64,000 nucleotides of DNA from an uncultured Ruminococcus sp. (GCA_900550695.1 URTF01000001.1:1-64000), one strand, 5' to 3'. Counted from the first letter of the stretch, positions 15,755 through 25,416 are shown. The notes: generated by a model from the sequence alone, not told the origin. Translations and numbers: made by a program.

Positions 15755-16505
15755 TTATTTTTCCGCCGCAAAACCAAACTGCTCCGCAAGTTCTTCCGCA
15801 GTCATTTTCCGATCAAAGACAATGCTTTTTATATCGAGTGCGGAAAGGATATTTTTCTCCCTTTTCCGTCTTTCTTCAAGACATTTTATGTAGCCGTCAT
15901 ATCCCGTCAGTCCGTTCTGCTTTCCGTAGCCCTGTGAAACGTGGTAGTCGATAACTGCGTTGAGCCAGTCGTTTCCGCGCTCGTCAAGAACTGCATCTAT
16001 GGCGGCTCGGACATTTGGTTGGTCGATATATACGATGACAGGGGAGAGCGGTTTTATTATTTCCGCTATCTCGCCGATGTACCGCCCGGAAGCCTTTTCG
16101 TCCATTCCGAAGCGCATCATCGTTTCGCACATAGGATTTTGCAGGAAGATACAGTTGAAAACGTACACGGTTTCATTGTCAGCATTTTTTACAAACGAAC
16201 GCCATTTTTCAAGTATCTTTTCACGCTCGGTTTCAAAGTCGGGAAAATCATAGTCGGCATAATCGGCAGGGTGGTCGGTTACGCCCTCATCGATGCACAC
16301 GACCTTTGCTCCCTTTTTCTCAAGCTCCTGCGCTATCATAGCTGCGGTGGTGCTTTTTCCGCTGCCGGGAAGTCCCTCTGTTATTATAATACTAAACACC
16401 AATAAAATACAGGAAAAAATCTGCGCCGAAATCACATATATCCAAGATTGTCGGCTTGATTTTTTCCAAATTTTAAATGGTGTTTAGTATAAGATTTGTT
16501 TTCAA
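15755..16505 (-). pseudogene. P-loop kinase-like gene split by a foldback element
   Basis: The main part encodes about 210 residues of a P-loop NTPase: IITEGLPGSGKSTTAA (Walker A), then VVCIDEGVTDHP and QPNVRAAIDAVLDERG. Upstream on the same strand are a consensus promoter (16534-16562), a strong ribosome site (GGGGAGGAG) and a TTG start at 16505 followed by AAA ACA AAT CTT ATA. The 99-bp element at 16390-16488 then interrupts. Removing it with one 4-bp ATAA copy (103 bp) restores one frame beginning (M)KTNLIITEGLPGSGKST. As it stands, translation from 16505 stops inside the element; only a GTG in the element's edge, with no ribosome site, could restart it. Confidence 0.82.
16386..16492 (+). 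repeat. foldback element copy 1 with 4-bp duplications
   Basis: Element 16390-16488 (99 bp, a 17-bp internal deletion relative to the 116-bp copies) flanked by ATAA at 16386-16389 and 16489-16492. It sits near the 5' end of the kinase gene. Confidence 0.9.
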
Positions 16506-16533
16506 ACTAACTCCTCCCCTCGTTGCTATGTTT

Positions 16534-16562
16534 ATTTTATATCGTGCAAAGCCGAATGTCAA
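16534..16562 (-). promoter_or_regulatory. promoter of the interrupted kinase gene
   Basis: Minus strand TTGACA (16557-16562), 17 bases, TAAAAT (16534-16539). The spacer lies within one arm and part of the loop of the hairpin at 16540-16589. Confidence 0.75.
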
Positions 16563-16589
16563 GCACACTCTTTGCACGATACATTTTTT
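16540..16589 (+). terminator. terminator-like hairpin overlapping the kinase promoter
   Basis: TATCGTGCAAAG (16540-16551) pairs with CTTTGCACGATA (16570-16581) and a T run (16584-16589) follows on the plus strand. No plus-strand gene runs into it, so it may instead be an operator or a guard upstream of spoIIE. Confidence 0.6.
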
Positions 16590-16610
16590 CCGTTGCGAAA
16601 AGCAGATGTT

Positions 16611-16663
16611 TGTCAAAGTTATTTTACAAAATGACAATTTTTACCACATAGTTATTCTATAAT
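16611..16663 (+). promoter_or_regulatory. possible Spo0A-type promoter of spoIIE
   Basis: TATAAT (16658-16663) has no -35 at 17 bases, but ATGACA (16631-16636) lies 21 bases upstream, and TGTCAAA (16611-16617) is one base from the 0A-box core TGTCGAA. Wide spacing is known for Spo0A-activated spoIIE and spoIIG promoters in Bacillus. Confidence 0.4.
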
Positions 16664-16707
16664 TATATTGATGATATCTGCAGCACTAACGGAAAGGACG
16701 TATAAAT

Positions 16708-19044
16708 ATGATCGTAAAAGAAAAAATAAGCAGCTTTTTTGATATCGCAAAATCAGATCTTTCCCGCAAAAAAGCCCGAAACAGCGACAGTGATGTTCGG
16801 CTCGGGGTCATAAAATGGACGTTCGCATTTTTATGCGGAATGATCTTCAGCACATCAAAGGGATTCATACCTATATCACCTGCGCTGACGGCGGCACTGC
16901 CTGCGGCTTTTTCATCGGCGGTGTTTGCAGGCTCGGCGGCAGGCATTATCACGCTCGGACGGGCTGACAGCCTTGTAACGGAAACGCTTGCAATGGCTGT
17001 GATGCTTGCGCTGAAACTAATCGTGTGCAGGTTTACCGAAAGGCGGCTCGGCTCGGCAGGGACGGGTATCTATGCGGCGGCGGTCTACATACTCTCGGGA
17101 GCGGTCGCTTCGCTGTCGGCGAAAATAACGGCGGTACTTGCGGCGGCGGTGTTTTTCAGGGGAATTATCTGCGGCATAACGGCATATTTTATTTCGTGCG
17201 AAATGCGTTCGATAAAAGAAAGCGGACGGATAAGCGTCATCGGGGCGAACAGCCTTTGCACGGCTGTGCTGTATGTAACGGGGATATCTGTGCTGTTCGG
17301 AGTTTCGGCAGGGACTTTTTCACTCGGACGGGCTGTGGGGATATTCGTTATCCTTGCGGCAGGCGGACGATTCGGCGGCACAGGCGGTGCGATAATGGGT
17401 GTTCTGACGTCGCTCGGCGCAATTCTCGGCTGTTCGGGCGGCGAAGAGATATCCGAGCTTTCACGGAGCATGGCTGTTGTCGGCTGTGCAGGACTCATCG
17501 GCGGGATCATCTCGAAACGTGGAAAAATATTTTCGGCGGTCGGTTTCACCGTTGTTTCGCTCTTCCTGACGCTTTTTATGGGAAAGCTTTCGTGGGCGGC
17601 GGCACTTATGACGGACACGCTCACTGCGGCTGCGCTTTACACTCTCATACCCGACAAAATTTATATGAAAGCTGTCAACACCGCCATTGAGAGCCGATCT
17701 GCTGTGACGGATCATCTTGCACGAAGGATCTCATTCGGGGCGGAGTGTTTTGCGAAGATAGGCGACTGCACCGACAGAGCCTCCGAGCTTCTTGCCGAAA
17801 AAAACAGCTCCCGAACAGACATAAGCGAAACCGTCTGCAGGAAGATATGCGGAGAATGCCGCAACCGTGATTTCTGCTGCAAAAGCGACGGGAACCGTAT
17901 CCGTGCGGCGTTCGTCCCGTGCGAAAAGCTTCTCCTCGCAAAAGGCTTTATCACCGTTCCCGAGCTGCCGAGATGCATCGAAAGCTGCACAAAAAAAGCC
18001 GAGATCGCCGAGCTTATGAACAGGCTTTTCTCGCAGAACGCTTCACTTATGCGCAAAAGCGAGAACCACAGCCGTGCGCACGAAATATTCAGCGAGCAGC
18101 TTTCCGCTTCGGTTAAATTTATGGACGAACTCGGGGATCTTTATTCGGGCGGCAGGATATATGACGGCAATCTTTCCGAACGTGCAGGCGAAATTATACG
18201 AAGATACGGCGGAAAAGATCCGAAAGCGGCTGTATTCTTCGATAAGGGCGGCAACCTTTTTATCTCCTGCTTTTATGACGGAAAGCTTGAAGTTCCGCCC
18301 GAAGATGTGACGGAAAAGCTCTCCTCGCTGACCGACCGTGAGCTTGAACAGCCTGAATTTTTCAGCGAAGCCGACCATATCCACGCTTGCTGGCACGAAC
18401 CTGCGGCATTTGAGATAGAGGTCGGAAAGGCGGTCTTATGCGGCAGGGAAAGCGTGAGCGGCGACAGCTCGGTGCAGTTCACGGACGGTTTGGGCGGCGT
18501 TTACTTCCTCATTGCGGACGGAATGGGCAGCGGCAGCCGTGCCGCACTCGAAAGCAGTATGGCTTGCTCGCTCATATCGAAGCTTATCCATGCAGGCTCG
18601 GACGGTGTGACTGCGTTTCGGATAGTCAATTCGCTGCTCATCTCGAAGTCTGCGGACGAGGTTTTCACGACCGCCGATATGCTCCGCATCGATCTTTTCA
18701 CGGGAAAAGCCGACTTTTTCAAGGCAGGCGCAGCGCAAAGCTTCGTCAGAACAGGAGGAACTGTCAGCACTGTTGAGAATTCCGCTTTTCCGCTCGGGAT
18801 AATCCCCAAAACGGAATTGAAACCTTTTTCCGTGCGGCTTTCGGACGGCGACAGCGCTGCGTTATTCAGCGACGGCATACCCGAAACAAGTTTTCCGAAG
18901 CTCCGTGAGCTGCTCCTTTCGGACGGATATTCGCCATCACGCTGTGCCGATACGGTAATTGAGCTTGACAGACCCGAAAAGGGCGCTTTCAATGATTTTT
19001 CCGATGACAGAACAATTATTGTATTAAAGCTGCATAAATTGTAA
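16708..19044 (+). CDS. spoIIE: stage II sporulation protein E
   Basis: 778 residues with the SpoIIE layout: a hydrophobic N-terminal block of about ten helices (residues 30-330), a middle region with clustered cysteines (CRKICGECRNRDFCC), and a C-terminal PP2C-type phosphatase (about 560-778) with VYFLIADGMGSGSRAALES, DMLRIDLFTGKADFFKAGAA and LFSDGIPE. In sporulating Firmicutes it dephosphorylates SpoIIAA to activate sigma-F in the forespore. The start has GGAAAGGACG upstream. In Bacillus spoIIE follows yabR; here the yabPQ-divIC-yabR cluster is 10 kb away. Confidence 0.93.
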   Translation: MIVKEKISSFFDIAKSDLSRKKARNSDSDVRLGVIKWTFAFLCGMIFSTSKGFIPISPALTAALPAAFSSAVFAGSAAGIITLGRADSLVTETLAMAVMLALKLIVCRFTERRLGSAGTGIYAAAVYILSGAVASLSAKITAVLAAAVFFRGIICGITAYFISCEMRSIKESGRISVIGANSLCTAVLYVTGISVLFGVSAGTFSLGRAVGIFVILAAGGRFGGTGGAIMGVLTSLGAILGCSGGEEISELSRSMAVVGCAGLIGGIISKRGKIFSAVGFTVVSLFLTLFMGKLSWAAALMTDTLTAAALYTLIPDKIYMKAVNTAIESRSAVTDHLARRISFGAECFAKIGDCTDRASELLAEKNSSRTDISETVCRKICGECRNRDFCCKSDGNRIRAAFVPCEKLLLAKGFITVPELPRCIESCTKKAEIAELMNRLFSQNASLMRKSENHSRAHEIFSEQLSASVKFMDELGDLYSGGRIYDGNLSERAGEIIRRYGGKDPKAAVFFDKGGNLFISCFYDGKLEVPPEDVTEKLSSLTDRELEQPEFFSEADHIHACWHEPAAFEIEVGKAVLCGRESVSGDSSVQFTDGLGGVYFLIADGMGSGSRAALESSMACSLISKLIHAGSDGVTAFRIVNSLLISKSADEVFTTADMLRIDLFTGKADFFKAGAAQSFVRTGGTVSTVENSAFPLGIIPKTELKPFSVRLSDGDSAALFSDGIPETSFPKLRELLLSDGYSPSRCADTVIELDRPEKGAFNDFSDDRTIIVLKLHKL

Positions 19045-19221
19045 AAATGTAACTTTATTACATTGTTGAAAATACATAAAAATGTGGAAAATTATGTACA
19101 TTTTGATACAAATTTTTTCTTGGTTAGCTTTTATCGTTTTAGTAGGTGGAAAAAAATTGTACAATTTACACAACCTTTACCTGATTTTTACGTTTAACAT
19201 ATAAAAATATTACAAAAACAC

Positions 19222-19250
19222 TTGCAATGTGATACATAATCTGTTAAAAT
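19222..19250 (+). promoter_or_regulatory. promoter of the glycogen operon
   Basis: TTGCAA (19222-19227), 17 bases, TAAAAT (19245-19250), with a leader of about 85 bases. The rest of 19045-19343 is AT-rich with no frame or clear structure. Confidence 0.65.
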
Positions 19251-19343
19251 ATATATAGAATTAATAGTGTGGCTATGAGCGTTCAAAGCATCGTGCAGAT
19301 GCTTTGTTTCTCCCGAATGCCCGCTAAGAAGGAGTATGAAATT

Positions 19344-21491
19344 ATGCCGAACAGCAGAAAGAAAACTGCAGTATCCGAAGAGATCGACTGCCGCTTCCCT
19401 CTCCATATCTTCCATGAGGGAACTTCGGTCGAGGCTTACGATTTCTTCGGTGCCCATAAGGGTACAAAGGACGGCAAAAAAGGCGTTTATTTCCGAGTTT
19501 GGGCGCCTCATGCCGCATCTGTGTCCCTTGTTGGCGATTTCAACGATTGGGACAGGCGCAAAAACCCGATGACAAAGCTCGTCGATGACGAAACATGGGT
19601 ATGCTTTGTCGAAAACGTTGAACAGTATTTTACATATAAATACAGCATCGAAACCCGGCATCAGAGCATTCTGCTCAAATCCGATCCTTACGGAACCCAC
19701 ATGGAAACACGTCCTGCAACGGCTACGAAATATTTCGATATCGACGGCTTCAAATGGACAGACAAGGCTTGGTACGATACAAAAGCCAAGACGAACGTGT
19801 ATAAAAGTCCGATGAACATTTACGAGGTCCATCTCGGCTCATGGAAAACCTACGAGGACGGCGAGCCTTTCAGCTATGTTAAATTCGCCGAGGAAATGGT
19901 TCCCTACCTCAAGGATATGAGCTATACCCACATCGAGCTTATGCCGCTTGCGGAGTATCCTTATGACGGCTCATGGGGCTATCAGATAATCGGCTACTAT
20001 GCGCCGACTTCACGATACGGAACACCGTTCGATTTCATGAAGATGATCGACATTTTCCATAAAAACAACATCGGCGTTATCCTTGACTGGGTGCCTGCAC
20101 ACTTCCCGAAAGATGCGGCAGGACTTTTCGAGTTTGACGGTGACTGCTGTTACGAATATTCCGATCCGCTCAAAAAGGAGCATACATCATGGGGAACAAG
20201 AGTTTTCGACTTCGGCAGGAACGAGGTGCGCTCTTTCCTCATTTCCAACGCTTTGTACTGGATAGAAAAATTCCACGTTGACGGTCTGCGTGTTGATGCA
20301 GTCGCTTCAATGCTCTATCTCGATTACGACAGACGTGACGGCGAATGGCGACCCAACAAGGACGGCGGACGTGAGAATTACGAAGCCGTTGAATTCCTGC
20401 GCAGCCTTAATACGGCTGTATTCGGACGAAACCCGAACACACTTATGATCGCAGAGGAATCCACCGCCTGGCCGCTCGTTACAAAGCCTGCCGATGTCGG
20501 CGGACTCGGATTCAACTTCAAGTGGAATATGGGCTGGATGAATGACAGCCTTGACTATATGAAGCTTGACCCTATCTACCGTGCAAACAATCACGGCAAG
20601 CTCACCTTCTCATTCTTCTACTGCTTCAGCGAAAACTACATTCTCCCGATCTCGCACGATGAGGTCGTTCACGGAAAATGTTCGCTCTGGCGCAAGATGA
20701 GCGGTGCTTACAATACAGATAAGTTCTCCACGCTGCGCACATTTATGACATATATGGCGATGCACCCCGGCAAGAAGCTCTCATTTATGGGCAACGAGTT
20801 CGGTCAGGAGAACGAATGGAACTATGAAAAGGCTCTCGACTGGTATCTGCTCGACACTCCCGAACACGCACAGATCGAACAGTTCAGCAAAGACCTCAAC
20901 AGGTTCTACCTCGAAAACCCTCCGCTCTGGCAGCATGACGATGACTGGAACGGCTTCGCCTGGATATGTCACGATGACTATCTCCAGAGCGTTATCTCGT
21001 TCCGAAGAATAGATGATGAGGGCAATGAAGTCATCATCGTCTGCAACTTCGTGCCTGTCAAGCGTGAAAACTACCGCATAGGCGTTCCCCGTGAGGGCTG
21101 CTGGCAGCAGGTTCTTTCCACCGATGAAGCAAAATATGGCGGATCGGGAACTGTCAACAACAAAAAGAAGAAAACCGAGGATTATTCGATGCACGGCTGC
21201 GAGCAGTCGATAGTTATCGATATCGCTCCGCTTTCCGCAATGCTGTTCAAGTTCGTTCCTGCCAAAAAGCGCACACCGAAAGAGGAAAAAACGCCTGCAA
21301 AGACGGCCAAGACCGCAAAGGCTTCAAAAACCTTGAAAAAGGCAGAAACGCCTGCGGCAAAGACAGCTGTTTCGGAAAAGCCTGAACCGAAAACGGCAAA
21401 ACCAAAGACGAGTGCAGCAGGGGCAAAAAGCAGCACAGCTAAGGCATCAGCAAAAACGGTCACAAAGTCCCCTGAAAAAATAAAAAAGTAA
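19344..21491 (+). CDS. glgB: 1,4-alpha-glucan branching enzyme with Lys/Ala-rich tail
   Basis: 715 residues. An N-terminal CBM48 domain (GVYFRVWAPHAASVSLVGDFNDWD) precedes the GH13 barrel with DGLRVDAVASMLYLDY (catalytic Asp), MIAEESTAW (catalytic Glu) and ISHDEVVHGK. It cuts alpha-1,4 chains and rejoins them as alpha-1,6 branches in glycogen. ATG 19344 has AAGAAGGAG upstream; longer starts lack one. Unusually, about 75 residues after the normal end (from KKRTPKEE on) are almost only Lys, Ala, Thr, Pro, Ser and Glu, like histone-H1-type tails. First gene of glgB-C-D-A. Confidence 0.96.
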   Translation: MPNSRKKTAVSEEIDCRFPLHIFHEGTSVEAYDFFGAHKGTKDGKKGVYFRVWAPHAASVSLVGDFNDWDRRKNPMTKLVDDETWVCFVENVEQYFTYKYSIETRHQSILLKSDPYGTHMETRPATATKYFDIDGFKWTDKAWYDTKAKTNVYKSPMNIYEVHLGSWKTYEDGEPFSYVKFAEEMVPYLKDMSYTHIELMPLAEYPYDGSWGYQIIGYYAPTSRYGTPFDFMKMIDIFHKNNIGVILDWVPAHFPKDAAGLFEFDGDCCYEYSDPLKKEHTSWGTRVFDFGRNEVRSFLISNALYWIEKFHVDGLRVDAVASMLYLDYDRRDGEWRPNKDGGRENYEAVEFLRSLNTAVFGRNPNTLMIAEESTAWPLVTKPADVGGLGFNFKWNMGWMNDSLDYMKLDPIYRANNHGKLTFSFFYCFSENYILPISHDEVVHGKCSLWRKMSGAYNTDKFSTLRTFMTYMAMHPGKKLSFMGNEFGQENEWNYEKALDWYLLDTPEHAQIEQFSKDLNRFYLENPPLWQHDDDWNGFAWICHDDYLQSVISFRRIDDEGNEVIIVCNFVPVKRENYRIGVPREGCWQQVLSTDEAKYGGSGTVNNKKKKTEDYSMHGCEQSIVIDIAPLSAMLFKFVPAKKRTPKEEKTPAKTAKTAKASKTLKKAETPAAKTAVSEKPEPKTAKPKTSAAGAKSSTAKASAKTVTKSPEKIKK

Positions 21492-21511
21492 ATCCATGGG
21501 AGGAATAACGA

Positions 21512-22714
21512 ATGTACACTAAAAAAGAATGCGTTGCAATGCTCCTTGCAGGAGGTCAGGGCAGCCGCTTATACGCTCTCACTCACGATATGGCAAAGCC
21601 TGCCGTTCCTTACGGCGGCAAATACAGGATCATCGATTTCCCGCTTTCCAACTGCGTAAACTCGGGTATCGACACGGTCGGCGTTCTTACACAGTATCAG
21701 CCGCTCGTTCTTCATGATTACATCGGCAACGGTCAGCCTTGGGATCTTGACAAGCAGTACGGCGGCGCACACTGTCTGCCTCCTTACCAGACAGCTCTCG
21801 GCGCTGAATGGTATAAGGGCACAGCGAACGCTATTTACCAGAACATCTCTTTCGTTGACAGATATGACCCCGAATATGTTGTTATCCTTTCGGGCGACCA
21901 TATCTACAAGATGGATTATAATGATATGCTCGAACACCATAAGAAAAAGAATGCCGATGCAACTATCGCTGTTCTTGATGTTCCTATGGAGGAAGCTTCA
22001 CGTTTCGGCATTATGATAACAAACGATGAGGGCGATATCGTTGACTTTGAGGAAAAGCCGAAGCACCCACGCTCCACGCTTGCTTCAATGGGTATCTACA
22101 TATTCACATGGTCGAAGCTCAAGAAATACCTCATCGAAAATGAAAACAACGAGGCTGAGGACAAGGACTTCGGCAAGGCTATCATTCCTAATATGATGAA
22201 AGCCGGCGAAAAGCTCGTTGCTTACGCATTCGACGGCTACTGGAAGGACGTTGGAACACTTGACTCCCTCTGGGAAGCAAATATGGATCTTCTCAATCCG
22301 AACATTCCTATCGACCTTTACGATCCCGACTGGAAGATGTATTCCAGAAACCCCGTTCTTCCTCCTCAGTATATCGGCGAGAACGCAGTTGTTGAGAACT
22401 CCATGATAACCGACGGCTGCGACGTTGAGGGAACAGTTGATTTCTCCGTTATTTTTGAGGGCGTTAAGATCGAGCCGGGTGCAACGGTCACCGATTCGAT
22501 CATTATGCCCGGTTCGGTCATCAAATCGGGCGCAGTAGTTGAATACGCTATCGTCGGCGAGAACTGCGTTGTAGGCGAGGGCGCACAGATCGGTGCAAGA
22601 CCCGAGACCTTCGACAACAGAGATGACTGGGGCATTGCAGTCGTAGGTCACAACATTACGATATCCGAAAATGCAAAGGTTCTTCCGAAGCAGATCATTT
22701 CGGAAAATGTTTAA
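21512..22714 (+). CDS. glgC: glucose-1-phosphate adenylyltransferase
   Basis: 400 residues. [27 protein letters not shown] is the nucleotide-binding and catalytic loop, FPLSNC follows, and the C-terminal part has left-handed beta-helix hexapeptides ([16 protein letters not shown]...). It makes ADP-glucose from glucose-1-phosphate and ATP, the committed step of glycogen synthesis. GGGAGGAATAACG precedes the ATG. It lies 20 bases after glgB and 20 before glgD, its regulatory partner subunit. Confidence 0.97.
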   Translation: MYTKKECVAMLLAGGQGSRLYALTHDMAKPAVPYGGKYRIIDFPLSNCVNSGIDTVGVLTQYQPLVLHDYIGNGQPWDLDKQYGGAHCLPPYQTALGAEWYKGTANAIYQNISFVDRYDPEYVVILSGDHIYKMDYNDMLEHHKKKNADATIAVLDVPMEEASRFGIMITNDEGDIVDFEEKPKHPRSTLASMGIYIFTWSKLKKYLIENENNEAEDKDFGKAIIPNMMKAGEKLVAYAFDGYWKDVGTLDSLWEANMDLLNPNIPIDLYDPDWKMYSRNPVLPPQYIGENAVVENSMITDGCDVEGTVDFSVIFEGVKIEPGATVTDSIIMPGSVIKSGAVVEYAIVGENCVVGEGAQIGARPETFDNRDDWGIAVVGHNITISENAKVLPKQIISENV

Positions 22715-22734
22715 AATAAGGAGGAACTTTTACA

Positions 22735-23859
22735 ATGAGCAGAAATAAAAAGGTTTTGGGACTTATTTTCTCAAATATGCATGACAATTCGATCTCCGAT
22801 CTTACAAAAGAAAGAACTATGGGCAGTGTTCTTTTCGGCGGACGCTACAGATTCATTGATTTTCCTCTTTCCAGCATGGTAAACAGCGGCATCGATGAAG
22901 TCGGCGTTATCACAAAGTCAAATTATCAGTCACTTCTCGATCACCTCGGTTCGGGACGTGAATGGGATCTCGCAAGCAAGAACGGCGGACTTCACCTCCT
23001 CCCTCCTTTCAGCCACGTTTCAAGCGGTATGTACAGAGGCAGACTTGAAGCTCTCTACGGCGTCTGGGATTTCATCAAGACCTCCGATGCCGATTATGTG
23101 GTTCTTTCCGACTGCGACGTTGTTGCAAACGTTGATTTCAGTTCTATAGTTGATTCCCACATCTCTTCCGGCGCAGACATCACAGCAGTTTATGCGAACG
23201 ATGTTGTTACCGTTGAGCAGGCTCAGAAGGCTACTGTTTTCGGTATCAATGACGAGGGCAGAGTTGTTGATGTTCTCACAAATCCATACATCAGTGGTGC
23301 CTGCAACGTTTCACTCAATATGTTCGTTCTCTCCAAGGAATTTTTGAAGAACCTCGTTCTTGAAGCAAATTCAAGAGGTCTTGTAAGCTTTGAAAAGGAT
23401 ATTCTCCAGGCAAGAACACATGACTACAAGATCATGGGCTATCGTTTTGACGGCTACTTCAGCAAGATCACCTCGATGGATACCTTCTACAAGGCAAATA
23501 TGAACCTTCTCAACACAGAAAACAGAAACAAGCTCTTTATCGCAAACCGTCCTATCTATACAAAGGTCAGAGATAATCCTCCTGCAAAGTTCGGCATCGG
23601 CGCAAAGGTAAAGAACTCCCTTATCGGTGACGGCTGTATCATTGAGGGTACAGTTGAAAACAGCGTTCTCTTCCGAGGCGTTAAGGTAGGCAAGGGCGCA
23701 GTTGTCAAGAATTGTATCCTTATGCAGGACACAAACGTTGGCGCAAAGTGCGAGGTTTCCTGCGTAATTTCCGACAAGAATGTAAAGATCGGCGATATGC
23801 GTATGCTCACAGGTTCGGAGAACTATCCTCTTTACCTCGGCAAGGGCGCAGAAATTTAA
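22735..23859 (+). CDS. glgD: GlgD, regulatory subunit of ADP-glucose pyrophosphorylase
   Basis: 374 residues, related to GlgC over its length, but the GGxGxRL nucleotide loop is replaced by IFSNMHDNSISDLTKERTMG, as in the GlgD subunits of Firmicutes. It keeps RFIDFPLSSMVNSGIDEVGV and the C-terminal beta-helix. In Firmicutes GlgC/GlgD form a mixed enzyme that is more active than GlgC alone. AAGGAGGAAC precedes the ATG. Same transcript as glgB and glgC. Confidence 0.94.
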   Translation: MSRNKKVLGLIFSNMHDNSISDLTKERTMGSVLFGGRYRFIDFPLSSMVNSGIDEVGVITKSNYQSLLDHLGSGREWDLASKNGGLHLLPPFSHVSSGMYRGRLEALYGVWDFIKTSDADYVVLSDCDVVANVDFSSIVDSHISSGADITAVYANDVVTVEQAQKATVFGINDEGRVVDVLTNPYISGACNVSLNMFVLSKEFLKNLVLEANSRGLVSFEKDILQARTHDYKIMGYRFDGYFSKITSMDTFYKANMNLLNTENRNKLFIANRPIYTKVRDNPPAKFGIGAKVKNSLIGDGCIIEGTVENSVLFRGVKVGKGAVVKNCILMQDTNVGAKCEVSCVISDKNVKIGDMRMLTGSENYPLYLGKGAEI

Positions 23860-23889
23860 CTTCCAAATAAAGCAAGCCAATTTGTTTCA

Positions 23890-23922
23890 GCCGTGTGAAA
23901 GTTGATAAGCCTTTCACACGGC
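23890..23922 (+). promoter_or_regulatory. perfect hairpin between glgD and glgA
   Basis: GCCGTGTGAAAG (23890-23901) pairs exactly with CTTTCACACGGC (23911-23922) around a nine-base loop. No T run follows, so it looks like an RNA stability or processing element and not a terminator. Confidence 0.6.
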
Positions 23923-23997
23923 GAAACTGCGGTTTCAAGGAAACGCTGTACCAACTTGTTTCCTATGACAAAAAATTCAATCGAAAGGATTCTTTTT

Positions 23998-25416
23998 ATG
24001 AAGATTTTATATGCAGCTTCCGAAGCACTCCCTTATGCAGCCTCGGGCGGACTTGCAGATGTTGCAGGTTCACTTCCTGCCGCTTTCGTCAAGGCAGGTC
24101 ACGATGCAAGAGTTGTTCTTCCCCTTTATAAAAACGTTAAGCCCGAGCTTCGCAGCCAGCTCGAATTCATCACGAACTTCACCGTTGATGTAGGCTGGAG
24201 AAAGCAGTACTGCGGCGTTTTCAAGGGCAATGTCAACGGCGTTACATACTATCTCCTCGACAACGAATACTACTTCGGCAGAGATGGACTTTACGGCTTC
24301 TATGATGACTGCGAGCGTTTCGTATTCCTCTCCAGAGCAATTATGGAAATGCTCAAATATATCGGCTGGAAGCCCGATGTTATCAACTGCAATGACTGGC
24401 AGACAGCTCTCGTTCCCGTTTATTACAACATTTTCTATAAGTATCAGTACGGCTTTGACAATATCAAGACCGTGTTCACTATCCACAATATCCAGTATCA
24501 GGGCAAGTACGGCATGGAAGTTATCAACGAAGTGCTTGGTATCCCGATGTATCATACAAAGCTGCTCGAATATGACGGCTGCGTAAACCTTATGAAAGCC
24601 GCATTTGAAACAGCGGACAAGATCACTACCGTTTCACCGAGCTATGCTTGGGAAATTCTTGACCCGTGGTATTCTCATGGACTTGACAGAGCGCTCGCAG
24701 ACAAGCAGTATAAGCTCTGCGGCTTCCTCAACGGCATCGATACAGCTCTCTACAACCCGGAGACCGATCCGCTTATCCCGAAGAATTTCAGCGTTAAAAA
24801 CACCAAGGGCAAGGAAGAATGTAAGAAAGCGCTCCTTTCCGAGCTTAATCTTCAGGACGGCGACGAGCCTGTTATCGGTATCGTTACACGTTTCGTTTCC
24901 CATAAGGGCATCGACCTTATCAAGTATGTATTCGAGGATATGCTGAACCTCGGCTACAAGTTCGCTATCGTTGGTTCGGGCGAAAAGATCTATGAAGATT
25001 TCTTCAAGGAAATGGCTTGGAGACACCCCGATAAGGTAAGCGCAACTATCGGCTTTATCCCTGCACTCGCAAGAAGAGTTTATGCAGGCGTTGATATGTT
25101 CCTTATGCCATCACAGAGCGAACCCTGCGGACTTGCTCAGATGATCTCTCTCCGCTACGGTACTATCCCGATAGTCCGTGAAACTGGCGGTCTGCGTGAC
25201 AGCATCAAGGACGCAGGCGATGAGGACGGCAACGGCTTTACATTCAAGACCTACAACGCACACGATATGCTCGATGCAACAAGACGTGCAAGAGAAGCAT
25301 ACAACGATAAGAAGCGTTGGAAGTACATTATGCACACTGCAATGACTACCGACTGCAGCTGGGATACCTCGGCTGAACTCTACCTCGGACTCTACCGTGA
25401 GCTTGTCGGAGAGTAA
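23998..25416 (+). CDS. glgA: glycogen synthase
   Basis: 472 residues of GT5 family. KILYAASEALPYAASGGLADVAGSLP is the N-terminal ADP-glucose-binding loop; VINCNDWQTALVPVY, TIHNIQYQGKYG, GIVTRFVSHKGIDL and MPSQSEPCGLAQMISLRYG are the other family motifs. It adds glucose from ADP-glucose to glycogen chains. The ATG at 23998 is chosen (GAAAGGA upstream; homologous start); the frame running further up includes the intergenic hairpin. Last gene of glgB-C-D-A, closed by the terminator at 25452. Confidence 0.96.
   Translation: MKILYAASEALPYAASGGLADVAGSLPAAFVKAGHDARVVLPLYKNVKPELRSQLEFITNFTVDVGWRKQYCGVFKGNVNGVTYYLLDNEYYFGRDGLYGFYDDCERFVFLSRAIMEMLKYIGWKPDVINCNDWQTALVPVYYNIFYKYQYGFDNIKTVFTIHNIQYQGKYGMEVINEVLGIPMYHTKLLEYDGCVNLMKAAFETADKITTVSPSYAWEILDPWYSHGLDRALADKQYKLCGFLNGIDTALYNPETDPLIPKNFSVKNTKGKEECKKALLSELNLQDGDEPVIGIVTRFVSHKGIDLIKYVFEDMLNLGYKFAIVGSGEKIYEDFFKEMAWRHPDKVSATIGFIPALARRVYAGVDMFLMPSQSEPCGLAQMISLRYGTIPIVRETGGLRDSIKDAGDEDGNGFTFKTYNAHDMLDATRRAREAYNDKKRWKYIMHTAMTTDCSWDTSAELYLGLYRELVGE

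Noticed and set aside
16389..16490. TA dinucleotide duplication, as for mariner-type elements
   Set aside because: A 2-bp duplication does not restore the kinase frame; 4-bp ATAA does, and copy 3 shows an independent 4-bp ACAA.
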